Source of the DNA: Beaufortia kweichowensis
Lineage: Eukaryota; Chordata; Actinopteri; Cypriniformes; Gastromyzontidae
Assembly (NCBI GenBank): GCA_019155185.1
Contig: CM032794.1
Coordinates: forward strand, 11,695,988 to 11,759,987
Length of the DNA stretch: 64,000 nt
Direction of reading: 5' to 3'
The position numbers and the translations under genes were made by a program. Numbering within the stretch: position 1 is the first letter of the stretch; each line of letters begins with the position of its first letter. Below, one piece after another: positions 48,101 to 58,480 of the stretch. The notes beneath the pieces are model-generated. The model was not told the DNA's origin. It worked only from the letters and a program-made list of their open reading frames with translations, and did no database searches.

Positions 48101-51100
48101 AGAGGTCAGAGTAGAGAGTACAGGCTTACTATCCAGCCAGCTAGTAACAGGTTTCTCAGGGGGCATAGACATTCCATAGGGAATGCCAGTACTTGTTGGA
48201 ATATTGTCTAAATGCTCTGGAACAGGGTATGGGTTCATCTGAATGTGTGGATACTTTTCTTTATGTCGCTGGAAATGAACCTTCAAGTTACCACGGGTTG
48301 AAAAGCGATTCCCACAAATGTTGCACTTGTATGGCCTCTCACCTGTATGAGAACGTAGGTGAATCTGCAAAGCACTATCACTGCCAAACACCTTGCCACA
48401 AAACCTGCATTTATGTTTGAAAAAAGCTTCCTCCGAACTACTCTTCGGTTCTAAAGATGCAACATTGGGTGGCTTGCCTTTTCTTTGTTGAGCCAGTGCA
48501 GCCAGAGAGCCGAGATCTTCAACTGTAGTACCAGCACTGGGCAGTGCACTGGAAAACATTGGGTTGCCTGATGGGGGCTGAGGTAGAAGGGTATTAGCCA
48601 CAGGGTTCAAAAGGTTTCCCATACCAAAGGCTGGTGTGGAGGGTTTTGCAAGTGATGGGTTTCCTAATTGAGGATGCAAGCTTCCTGTATGGCCCGGCCT
48701 CTTGTCCAAGGACTGGGCATTAACTGTAGCTGCCCCTGGTGCTCCAAGGCTTTGAGATGACTCTCCCACACTGGAATTGCTCTGAGGTAGCTGCACAGCA
48801 TTAGCCATCTGTTTCAAACTGCTAATGCTTGCAGACTGGCTAGCTATGCTCTGTGCTAGCCCTGCTGCAGCTGCCAACTGTTGAGACAAATGGGAACTAA
48901 GAGTGGTTAGTGGGCTAGCAGCTGAACCTGATGTCACAGGGGAAGAACTAGGTGGTACTTGGAGCTCAGGTGACTGGGAAGCTAACAGAAGAATCTGGTG
49001 ACGAATTTGCTCGATGAGCTGTAGCTGATGAATCTGCTGCTGCTGCAGTGCCAAAAGCTGCTCCATAAGGGCTGGCACAGCCACTCTTTGCCCTCCTGCT
49101 GATCTTGTCTCTTGAGAGAACTGTGCCACAGCCACTTTGGTGCTCTGTAGGTTTTCAATAATGACATTACTGTTGATCATTGAAAAATTGCCCAGCTCAG
49201 TTAAGTTGCCCAGCTGAGGTAGTGAGGCAGAAAGGGTAGAGTTCCCTAAGTTGGACCCAGTGCTGCCAATAGTTCCATGGCTGCTTCCAGCACCACTGAG
49301 TGGGCTGCCACCCACCAAACATCCACTGCCATCATTATGTGTAGCAGAGACTTCTGACACCTCTGTGTCCATGGCCTCCTCTTTGTCAAGTATGTTCTGC
49401 TCCAAAAGGTCGGCCAACTCTGCTTGATCTGTGTTATTAGTTGTGTCATTCACCTGCTCATCAGGATTATGAGGAGAGGAGTCTGGGGAAAATGTTCCAG
49501 AGGGAGACACTGGATTTTCGTTTACAATTAGAACTAATTGATTCTTAGTGCAATTCTTCTGGTGTTTTTCAAGATCCGATAGTTCAAAGAACTCTGCACA
49601 ACATCTGCCGCAGACATGGGCACCCGAGTCTTTGCAGGGGGAGTTGTCTGAGTTGGCCTCTGTGTCCCCTGCAGAGGAAAATAAGGGAGGGTGGACAGGG
49701 GGATTAGTGATTAGAGAGGTTTGTATCAGAAGAAGCAGCTTTATCTGTTCAAATTCTTTTGTTGTTAATCTTCTGTTAATCAGTTTAATGCTTATCCTCC
49801 TCAAATGTTGAAAAACAACCATAAAAAGGGAACAAATACCAAATAACAGAGAAAAAAATCTCCACACTATGTAGAGCTATGATGAAATAGGATAAGAAAA
49901 GAAACAAAATCAATAGCACTTTTACAATATTGCTTAAAAGTGATCTTTGAAGATGTGTATCAAAGTCCCATCAATTCAACCACCTTAGGTAATCATTTTC
50001 TTCAGATAATCCATCAAAACATAAAAATACTGTGAACTGAGAACAATGGGCCCTAATGAAATTTCATAGAGGGTCATTGATTTCCAATATTTCATACTCC
50101 TCAATGTCTACATGTCCACTAGGCACAAATCAACCATTTGAAGGACTTATTAGACTTTCAATTTGCTGTCAACTTTGCTCATTTTCAACCAACTGCAGGC
50201 ATCTTGGACAGGTTATCCCTGTCACTAAACTAATTTGTATCCAGTCAGGCTGCAATCAGGACCTGACAGGAACAAGTAAGCCTTTATAAAATTGTTTTCC
50301 CCCTGTTTGGAATTCGAGAGAATACAATAAGACTGTTAGACACATTCATCAATCACTTATCCAGATTATGTAGAATAATGATAAAATCAATATGAACATT
50401 TCTAATAGTAAAATAAAAGAACAAAGAATTTTGAGCTAACCAGTATTTTCAATGCATGAATACAATTCATATAATTTAATTAAAAAAATTTTTTATATAT
50501 ATTTATATATAAAATATTTATGTATATTTTATCACATCATATTATCAAATCACAAACAAATGAAACAATTACTTAAACATTTACTCACTTGGTAAAAGTT
50601 GAAGTTCATATTTAGTGTACTATCTGTGATAACTCTAACTTAAAATTTCATTAAAAAAAGATTTTAACACACTTTCTTTTTAATAAGCAAACAAATTGAG
50701 CAGGCAAAAAACTGCTATATCCCTGCTCCGCCCTCCCTCCCTTTTTCTACGGCTGTGGCCTTTCTCCAGTTTCCTCATTCTTTCTCAACCCCCCCCTTTT
50801 TGTCCTAAAAAAATCATGCTGTTTAACATACAAGTTGATTTACAAATTGCAATTCTCTATGAATCCCACTCATTGTGGGTCTTCGCTCTCAACATTTTCA
50901 TCAGTGTGGAGATTCATTTGCAAATGAAACCCCAGCAAGAAGTGTGTCCCAGCCCTGTGGAGAGACAGGATGGCTCCCCATTGTTCCCCAGCATGGGAGT
51001 GTCAGAGCAGAGGAGAGGGGCGAGGGCCCGGCCTGCTCATCACGGCTGGCTCTAAAGCAGATCCTGTTTAATTCAGGGATTATCTTCCCCCTGTGTCTCT

Positions 51101-54100
51101 CTGAGCTGGGACATCAGATAACGCTAAAGTTGCCATGACAGTAAAGCCGTGTCTCACACAACCAATGTGTTGTGTAGACAGGAAAGTCAACTTTTTTGAT
51201 GAAAAACTTCTAATATTAAAAGTCTGTTGAAGTGAGGCTAATGAGCATAAAAAGTTATTCAATTTAGTGTGGGGGTAGGCAAAAAGACTAGTTGGAAAGC
51301 AGTGATAGGCTAAAGCAAAACAAAGGCTTAAATCACACATCTTATTACAACACCAAAAACACAATGAGTAATTTAAAAAAATATATAAAATAATACCAAT
51401 AGACAATAATACCATTACAAAAATGACAATAAATAAACAATTACTACTTTTTGATATAATAGAAATTATACACCCTATCAATGTAATTCTAGCTTAGTCC
51501 GTAATTCCAGCAACTTGTTGCAAACAAAAGTTCTGTTACTTACAGTCCAAAATTACATTATGTTTCCATAAGTAAATACCATAGTGTACAACAATTATGA
51601 AAAAAATATGAAGAGCGAAAGAAAAAACCTTTAGAAAGAAGTCGCTACCTACATTCTGAAAAACAAATGTAAATTTGAACTTTCAATTTAAATATACGAA
51701 GTATGGAATGATTTGTCACTAAAAAGCTAAAAAGCAAAGCAGAGGTAAATTAGCCATATCAAGTGTGGACCATTCAAATGTATCTCACAACGTACCAAAA
51801 CAATTATTCATTATTCAATCAAACAAGACAATTACTCATTTTATTATATCTTTAGGGATTAAAATAAAAATGTATTTGAGTACAAAATGTAAAAATTGTA
51901 TTTGAGTACAAAATCAAATTGTACTAATTGTCATAGTCATCAAATTAACAAAGAAATTAATTGAAAATGCCATTATCAGTGCAAAGGCATATCCCACAAA
52001 AAAAAAATAATTTTAAATACATTGTACTTTACCACAAACACTAGGTAAAATCTAAAAATGACTCATCTGCGAATGAACAAAATTAATAAATAAAATACAT
52101 ATTAATAGTATTGAAAAAATATTTTTTGGATAAATAAGTAAAGATAACTTAATTCTTTAACTAAAATTTTCTTTTTTCACAAAAAGCATTATTATTCAGA
52201 CAATTCATTAGACTGAAATGACAATGCGCAACAGCAGTTCAAACAGTCAAATGTGCCTCTAGCCACTCAACGGAACACTCTACAGAAGAATCAACAATAA
52301 TGTGTAAAAGCTAGTGTGCACTGTGCATGGCTGTGTCCTGAGCTGTAAATTAGTGCGCCAGGTAGTTTTTAATGAGAACAGTACTTTACAAAGTGACTGC
52401 TTTGGGTCATCATCAGCATGCTACACAGTATGATCAAAAATCCCACCCTGTGAAAATTAATACAAAGAAAGTACAATCACAGGATCGGTGATGTGTTAAG
52501 TATAAAAGAAGAGTGACTGAAAAAAGAGAAGATAAACATAAATTAAAGTAATTTGTAATGTCTACATTACTTTGCTCAGCTGCAGGCGCCGTGCTAGTTT
52601 TGACTTCGAAGAGTGAGTTACTGTTCACTTACAACCTTCTTGTGTCTCCCAGTCTTTCACCCGCCCTCAACTTTCTGCTTTCCCTCCGTGTCCCTCCCTC
52701 ACTTTCCCTCACAAGCCACAGAAAACTTCCTACTGAACACTAGATGGTGTGCCTGGGAAAGTCTTTTCTGCTGGTCACCAAGCCCTTACCCTCAGTTCCT
52801 GTGACATTCTCCTAAAAAGGACGGGTGTGAGAAGGGAATAAAAAAATAACAAAGCCACTTCCCAAAACTTCCACTACATAAACACTGGCAAAACGACAAG
52901 ATACTAAATCCCTGATGTTTGCAAAACACAACACGAGTTGTGTGCTCGTGTGTGTTTTGGAGGGGGACCCAATGTCTCTGGGTGGGAGTGTGGCAAATTT
53001 GCTGAGGTGAAAGGGGAAAGCAGACACACAACCCCCCCAAATGAAAAAGTAAGAGCCCCTCTTGCACTGGCTTTTGCACAGTGCGGTGGAGGTCAGAGAC
53101 ATGGTACACAAGAACACACCGTGACCTGAAATCTCCTCACTTCCCCACAGAGGGAGCCTGGCAAAGGTTAAAAAAGCTCTACATCCCACCCTCAGTGACA
53201 GGCCAATAGGGACAGACTCGCTGCCTTAGTCTCCATAATACCGCATCTAATACCTCGCACAGGCTGCCAAGCATGTGAAGAAGGAGAAACTCTCCTTTAA
53301 AATCTTCTCAGGTGAGAAGGCAGCAAGGGAAGTTTATCTGTACTTTTTAATGTCAGGTTCACACAGAGGATTATGATAGAAAAACAAACAGTTCAAGACA
53401 AGGTGATGGCAAATAAATCAGCAAAAACTAAATTACAGGTTATGCATTTACCTCTTGCTTTGAATGAGCTTTAATTTAGAATGTCTGGTGTTGCTTGGTC
53501 AGCTGACAGCAGTTGACAAACACTGCCATTCACTTCTTTATTCAATTTGAAAGGGAGAATCCAGCAATGCCACGATTTGGAAAATCTGTTCTTTTGATTT
53601 CTAAAATTTTAGCAGTAATCACATAAACTTATGAATGCCTTTCGCACGTAAGTCGCTAAACAACTGCATATTATGCAAATCCGGGCCTATTTTCTTATTA
53701 ATTTCTAAAACCTTTGACCTAGTGTGTACTTGAGGACATGTGTACAACACGTTGTTTATTAAATTTAAACGTGTTAAAGATTTTAGACCAAATTATGCAT
53801 TAACAATGCAATATTATATATCTATACGTTTTGACAACTCAAAATAAACTCATGGGTTGCAACACAACGCAGTCTTGTTTGTTTTATTTAACACACAGGA
53901 AACAAGAATAAGTGACGAAACGACTTATTTCGCTTTGCATCTTTTAGAGACCCATTTTTATATCATACGTGTATTATAACTAAAGAAAGCGTATATTATT
54001 GGAACGGTATGCTAAACTTAATACTTACTTTCTGTTTTAAGGGAATAAATAGGTCACTTCTCTTAATTCATTACGTGTTTCTTAAATTAATAGTAAAAAA

Positions 54101-55780
54101 TGGATGCAAACAAATGTTAAGTAAAGTGTTCAACGCAAAGAAAAAAAATTGTTGGATCTAGTTTCGATACGAAATAAAATCCTTACCTCCTCAAAGGTCC
54201 CATTCTAATCAGCAACATGATAGCCTACTAAACGCAGAGTTAAGCAAGAGATAGGACCGTTTTCCGTTTAAAAGCGCTTAAATAAGACACTTTACTGATC
54301 AAAATGTTAAGTATGCCCCTAAAAGTCTTTTATAACTAGATGAGACATGTGAGACGGCCTTTGGTGAATGCAGTTTAAAAGTTGTAAAATAGGTATCGGC
54401 TCAAAATTCGTTGCAAAACCTTTTTAGTCACTGCCGCCAGAAACAGAAGTGCCGAAGACTTCATGAAAATATAAAGACTACATTATGGATAAGCGTATAC
54501 AAGAAGAAAAACTCATTGTATTTTTTACAGTTATTTTACATCTCAAAAATAATAATTGTATACCTTTTCAAGTGTGTGTCACTTGAAATACACTTAAGAT
54601 ATTTTTATGATTTGCTTGAAAGCTGTATTTGATCATGTGTTGGACAATATATGCGTTTCCGAAACTACACGTCACAGGCGTGTAAAAAGTCAGTTCTTGA
54701 GGATAAAAACTAATTTAAAAAGACATTTTAAAGCAGACAAATTTATACGTTCTTTATTAAAGCTTTGAATACATATCTATTGTATAAAAAGATACTAAAT
54801 TATTATTATTATGATAAGAGTCTAAATTAATTATAATGCTAAATCCCGACTGGGTGTGAATGTGATTTTGTAAAGTTGTCTGATTGCCAATAGACAAGCT
54901 GTGTCAGTTTAAGACTGTTGTTCCGCCACGAAAAAATACGTTTAAAAAGTTAAAACATCTATGGAATAAAATAATGTTCACAGACTGAGTTTCGTGTTTC
55001 CTTAAGATGGCTGTATGACAAACTTTTCGAGGATGCAATGTGAGAGGCACAGTGTCCACAAGTCTAACATGGTTTGAAACTTTATGCATTTACCAAAAAT
55101 AATCTCTTAACTAATATATTTAATTGTTATTTAGGGCTAAGTATAAGCCTAGATTGTGTAGCTGCGAGAGATGCAATATACCAACATACAGAAGATAAGA
55201 GGAGGGAAGCTAAAAACAAGCAAATACCCACTTGTGTGGGCAACTTAAACGGTCCATAACAAAACAAATTTGAGGACGTTTTAACTTTATCAATGAATAT
55301 TGATAAAAGTCCAATTTATTTGCTGTTTCTAATAAAATAAAGCGCTAGCTTTCACTACATTACATTCCTTTCCTCCGTGACAGCTAACTTAAAACTTTAA
55401 AATAGTCTATCTTACAAATAAATGGAACAAATGGATCCTTTAAAGAACAAGCGCAGAAATCTAGGTTAAACCTTGATTGAACATTTTAGTAAGGTTATTG
55501 TACACAAGTAGTCAAAAACTTTCCAACTGTACTTCGATAAGAGCACTTCGCTTCAGCAGCCTCTATATAGAAAGATTTTGAGTTACTAATTCCTACCCTA
55601 AAATAAAAAACTGTGAAAAATTTGTGCTAAACTTAAAACTGTATCAAAAATCCATTTTAGTCAAACGTGCAGAGTGTGTATGTGTGTGGAAAGGGGCTTG
55701 AACTCACCATTGTGCTCGGTTAGGACCAGCTGCGAGTCGGTCTGGAAATGCTGCGGCTTCGCTTGTTTCCTCCGCGACAT
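44697..55780 (-). CDS. sall1: sall1: spalt-like transcription factor 1 (three coding exons, 1306 aa)
   Basis: This is a nuclear multi-zinc-finger transcription factor of the spalt family. SALL1 proteins repress transcription by recruiting NuRD through the N-terminal motif and act in limb or fin, kidney, ear, heart and neural development. Exons 55780-55708, 49668-46262 and 45137-44697 join in frame to 1306 residues, close to the roughly 1.3 kb-codon size of vertebrate SALL1. Visible parts: MSRRKQAKPQH at 1-11; a C2HC finger (C44, C47, H60, C64); a Gln-rich segment around 225-255 with Q233-Q236; paired C2H2 fingers 445-493; triple fingers 696-776; paired fingers 989-1037; paired fingers 1118-1166. 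Linkers of the HTGERP type are present. Possible SUMO sites are VKKE (564-567) and MKTE (1071-1074). SALL1 rather than SALL3 or SALL4 is favoured by the stretch after the first finger pair (YPVPEHLDNIPTSTGIPYG) and by the C-terminal SFWNQYAAAFSNGLAMK. The sall1a or sall1b identity is undecided. No frameshift or premature stop is seen. Confidence 0.96.
45138..46261 (-). other. sall1 intron 2 (1.1 kb)
   Basis: The intron is bounded by GTAATT at the 5' end and TTTCTAG at the 3' end. It interrupts the final C2H2 finger between its cysteine and histidine pairs. It is AT-rich, with no repeat or additional open frame of note. A short GA-rich tract lies just inside the 3' end (45145-45180, seen as CT on the minus strand), which serves as the pyrimidine tract. 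Confidence 0.9.
46262..49668 (-). CDS. sall1: sall1 coding exon 2 (main exon, residues 25-1160)
   Basis: The large central exon of 3407 bp is typical of SALL genes. The acceptor follows a pyrimidine tract (…TTTTCCTCTGCAG|GGGACAC) with a CTAATCAC branch-point-like word upstream. The exon holds the C2HC finger, the Gln-rich region, three complete C2H2 clusters and the first one and a half fingers of the fourth. It ends CTC AAG|GTAATT (donor at 46261-46256) in phase 0, directly after the GNLK of the last finger. The reading frame is open throughout. It also stays open upstream of the acceptor for a further 199 bp of intron 1, to an in-frame ATG at 49867, so a naive gene finder would place a false start there. 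Confidence 0.97.
50150..50290. promoter_or_regulatory. Candidate intronic conserved element A
   Basis: A balanced block in AT-rich intron 1, with words such as AGGTTATCCCTGTCAC and CTAATTTGTATCC (GATA-, homeodomain- and POU-like). It has no coding signal. Element status is inferred from texture. Confidence 0.3.
50700..51150. promoter_or_regulatory. Candidate intronic enhancer B with POU/SOX-like sites
   Basis: The longest balanced block in intron 1. It has a 16-bp perfect palindrome TTCATTTGCAAATGAA (50913-50928) containing an octamer-like core, a SOX-type CATTGTT at 50979-50985, and GGGATTATC near 51,078. Frames open across it (119 and 87 codons) but show no family similarity and contain the palindrome, so I read it as regulatory rather than coding. 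Confidence 0.45.
52550..53340. promoter_or_regulatory. Candidate intronic enhancer C
   Basis: A balanced, low-repeat region in intron 1 with purine-rich tracts and words such as AGGCCAATAGGG and CTTTTGCACAGTG. Overlapping short frames on both strands (up to 125 codons) lack any recognisable domain and overlap one another in opposite directions. Regulatory status is inferred. Confidence 0.35.
55708..55780 (-). CDS. sall1: sall1 coding exon 1 (start codon and repression motif)
   Basis: The exon encodes 24 codons plus one base: MSRRKQAKPQHF followed by a short acidic or polar tail ending TEHN. The start has A at -3 (CCAGCATGT), a fair initiation context. The donor is G|GTGAGT at 55707-55702, phase 1. 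The leftover G joins GG of exon 2 to make Gly25. The first dozen residues match the SALL-family NuRD-recruiting motif, which fixes this as the true first coding exon rather than an ATG inside exon 2. The exon is too short to be found as a stand-alone open frame. Confidence 0.95.
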
Positions 55781-56000
55781 GCTGGCTCACGCATCAGCCA
55801 CGAAAGAATAAAAAATTACTATCAAATCTGCTCAAAATTACGGAAATCGAGCCCATCCACCGCGCATGTGTCCTGTTATGATTATCAATAATGCCTCACG
55901 ATTAATCATGGAGGGGGGGTTCTCTGAAAGGCGATTGGCACCTTGCCAGCCCCCTATTCAAATGAAGTCTCTTTAATCAATTAGCCGCTGATTTGCTGGG
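55781..56000 (-). promoter_or_regulatory. sall1 5' flank: proximal 5' UTR or promoter with homeodomain words
   Basis: Directly upstream of the ATG are a CCAAT box on the sall1 strand (plus ATTGG at 55934-55938), an NFI-like site TTGGC-N5-GCCAG at 55935-55949 (one mismatch from the full palindrome), and homeodomain-type words TGATTAATCG, TTGATAATCA and TTAATCAATTA between 55870 and 55985. There is no convincing TATA box. The composition is balanced and non-repetitive, unlike the flanks, which fits a conserved promoter-proximal element. The transcription start cannot be placed from sequence alone. Confidence 0.5.
55838..55909 (-). other. Possible upstream ORF in the sall1 leader (23 aa)
   Basis: ATG at 55909 opens a 23-codon frame ending TAA at 55838, 57 nt before the sall1 ATG. 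The context is weak (T at -3). It matters only if the start site lies upstream of 55909. The frame has no recognised product. Confidence 0.25.
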
Positions 56001-56830
56001 GACTCTTGTCTCTCTTGCTGCTCCCACCCAATGAGTTGATCCGTGTGGAAGAAAGGCTGGATTTTCCAACTCACTTTAGATACAGTTTAACCCTTCTTAG
56101 CAACCATCTGGTGGCTACGTTAGAGCTTAACTTGGTCACTACAGGAATGTCAATTTCTCGTTCACGACACCAACCGTATCTTTTGATCTTGCTGGGTATC
56201 AAACTGGTACTCAAAAGTTGCAATTCACCAAAATCGTCCGGACAGCAAAAATCTCTCCGATATTTCTTCCAAAGCTCTACCAGCAGACTTTTCCGCAGCT
56301 TGACTTCTCGGAAGCGTATCGCGTATCCTCGTTTGTGATTGGCATTAAAGTTGTTGTAATTCAGTCCCTGTATGACTGCAAGCACACCGTTTCTGACCTA
56401 GTCGATCTTTCCTCAAGGCAACGGTGGAAAAAGTAGGTCGGTTGAATGAGTTTCGTGCGTAATGGCAACTGTCGGCGTCTCGAAAGTCCAAAGAATGTAT
56501 CAAATGTCCCAAATCAGATTCATCTGATTATTGCCGAACGGGATCAGTAACACGTTTTCATCACACGCCGCATTCAGCGAACAAACAAACTTTAAGGGCC
56601 CATGCACAACGGTGAGAAATCGCGAGCCCCACCCCTCTGTCATCTTATTGGTCACTGCTCTGTTCTATCATAGCTCGCGCTCTTGGTCCCTCACAGTCTC
56701 GCTCCCACCTCTCTTTCCCACTCTCTCACCGCGCGAGGAAGCGCTCGTGCTTCACGGCGAAGCTCTTCAGATAAGAGAATCAAGCCTATATGAACGTAAA
56801 GCAGATTTCGCAAAGCAGATTTATGCTTAG
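56001..56830 (-). promoter_or_regulatory. sall1 distal promoter candidate (CACCC and CCAAT boxes, CpG-containing)
   Basis: The block is richer in CpG than its surroundings. On the sall1 strand, a CACCC/GC-type element (plus GCCCCACCCCT near 56626-56636) sits about 15-25 bp from a CCAAT box (plus ATTGG at 56647-56651), some 0.85 kb upstream of the ATG. The rest (56680-56770) is pyrimidine-rich on the plus strand with CGCGCG words. The open frames here on both strands (for example 56006-56338) have no protein-family signature and are treated as chance. Confidence 0.35.
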
Positions 56831-57399
56831 TTTATTAACATTCAAAGTGGTCGCAGAGAAGAGAGTTCACACCTATTATATCTTTTAAAAATATCAACAT
56901 AAAAATGTTAGAATTTTTTGCATCCATGTAAAAACAGAAAAAAACTCATCTGATTAAATATTTTGTTTGTAATTTTTTTTTAACCAAAGCAGTCTATATT
57001 GAGATACACTAACAGTAATTTCAGTGTAAAAAATGAAAGGTCGGATTATGAAATAAAATAAAAATAAAATTTTTGTTAAGGTCACAACATGAACAACTTA
57101 TTTTCTTAGCTGTTTCCTTTATAAAAAATCATTAATAGTTTTTCCCCATATTTCTTTATTTTAATGCTTTCAATACATATGTAAAACAACAAACATACCA
57201 CCTAGTTGCAAAAAATAGACCAATGCATTTTTTTTTAATTTAAACAATATCAGTCTGTATTAGATATTAGTCTATATTTTACGCGTACTGTTATTCAAAA
57301 TACTGTCTGAAAGGCCGTATTTAACGAAATCTATTAATACTACTAATTTAATACAATAATAAAAATAATAAAAAATAATAAATTCAATAATAATAATAA
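56831..57399. other. AT-rich spacer upstream of sall1
   Basis: A/T runs and AATAAT triplets (57,355-57,400). No gene or named repeat. Confidence 0.6.
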
Positions 57400-57919
57400 A
57401 TTTTTGGATTTATAGGAGCGTTTTGAAGAAGACATTCCCCCCGGATCGCACTGCAGCGACCTGCAAAGCTGAAGATTTATGCCCTGGAAAAGACAAACGA
57501 AGCTATCAGTCTAGCTGATTTTGAGAAATGAAGATAATAACGTTACTATGGGTGATGTCTGGGATGCCATTATTTCTCACTGAATATTTAACGAACTGCT
57601 GCCGGCGAGATGGATCAGGTCCTATAGCGTCAGCTATCTATACTTAAGGCGACTGTTATTTACTTATTAATGAAAGAAGAGAGAAGAGGGAGAGAGAGGT
57701 AAACGAACGACGTGTACTTTCGGTTAAAAAATGATATACGGAGGAGAAATCAATATTCTACTTACATGTAAAGCACATCTGACTATACTGTTATTTTCGT
57801 GTTCAATTTTATTTGTCCCATTTTTTATATGACCACAGGCCTGAAACCTGCTTCCACCTGTTCGCATTGCAAACAATCTTGTCTTTGCAGTTTCAATAAC
57901 AGAATAAACAGTACTAATC

Positions 57920-57923
57920 ATTT

Positions 57924-57967
<44 letters not shown>

Positions 57968-57984
57968 TTTCTTTCTTTCTTCCT
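57920..57984 (+). repeat. (CTTT)n microsatellite
   Basis: About 14 CTTT units with one interruption. It gives the Lys/Glu/Arg-rich minus-strand frame and the Phe/Leu/Ser-rich plus-strand frame here, neither of which is a gene. Confidence 0.96.
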
Positions 57985-58213
57985 TAAGTCATTTAGAAAG
58001 AAAGAATCCAACTCACACAACAGCCTTATGTTAAAGAAAAGTCACAATCTCCTCCTGAACATCGTTTCGTGTCATAAATGCGGGGCTGCGGACTGTGGGA
58101 AGGGGGAAATATTGTGATGCCCCGGCGAGAGGATCGATGCTGGGTTAATTGATGTGAGTGTTGGTGTGGGGCTGTAAACACGCTGATTTGCAGCTCAGCC
58201 GAGCGCGAGACGC

Positions 58214-58220
58214 TATAAAT
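58214..58220 (+). promoter_or_regulatory. TATA box of a candidate divergent promoter upstream of sall1
   Basis: CTATAAAT lies in a CpG-rich setting (GAGCGCGAGACG before it, CCCCGCGCGCGCTCGG after it). A purine start about 30 bp downstream, near 58243-58247, is plausible. It points away from sall1, 2.4 kb upstream of its ATG. No long open frame follows, so any product would be non-coding or a promoter-upstream transcript. Confidence 0.3.
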
Positions 58221-58480
58221 GAGATTCCCCGCGCGCGCTCGGACAATCGCAGAGTGAATGACACTAACGGCGAGAAATTTGGGCTGTGACTCGAAAGAAG
58301 TCAGGGGTGCACCGCAAGGATGGGGGTAGGGGTTAAGTGAAAGCGCTCAAACACTCATCTCTTCCACTATCATGCGGTGGCAATTAATTGGCACGAGTGA
58401 CAAATGTTTGGAAATATTCTTAAGGTGATAGAGCGCAAAACACCTGGAGTTCCACTTTTTCCCTTTGATGTGATGACACT

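Larger units (their letters stand above)
49669..55707 (-). other. sall1 intron 1 (6.0 kb)
   Basis: The intron is bounded by GTGAGT (55707) and TGCAG (49669). It is mostly AT-rich, but about 50150-50290, 50700-51150 and 52550-53340 are of balanced composition and rich in recognisable factor-binding words (described separately). Open frames inside it are short and show no recognisable protein family. 53,900-55,650 holds AT-rich filler with no repeat or gene that I can name. Confidence 0.9.
57400..58480. promoter_or_regulatory. CpG-richer upstream block, candidate sall1 regulatory element
   Basis: After AT-rich DNA (56,850-57,400) the sequence becomes balanced, with clustered CpGs at 57,430-57,470 and 58,080-58,330, a TGTAAACA forkhead word near 58,175, and a CAATTAATTGG homeodomain word near 58,382-58,392. 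The CTTT microsatellite at 57.92 kb interrupts it. Element status is inferred from composition and position. Confidence 0.35.

Noticed and set aside
46263..49811. Several 60-102-codon frames on the plus strand and in other minus frames across sall1 exon 2
   Set aside because: Shadows of the real zinc-finger coding frame.
50696..51138. 119- and 87-codon frames in intron 1
   Set aside because: No family similarity; the block has regulatory palindromes and lies in an intron of the opposite strand.
55530..55600. U6-snRNA-like start (CGCTTCAGCAGCCTCTATAT)
   Set aside because: Similarity is limited to about 20 nt; the rest of U6 is absent.
56006..56385. Overlapping 110- and 104-codon frames on opposite strands upstream of sall1
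   Set aside because: Mutually antisense, no domain, and located in the promoter region; most likely chance open frames.
57724..58020. 98-codon Lys/Arg/Glu-rich frame
   Set aside because: Produced by the CTTT microsatellite read on the minus strand.
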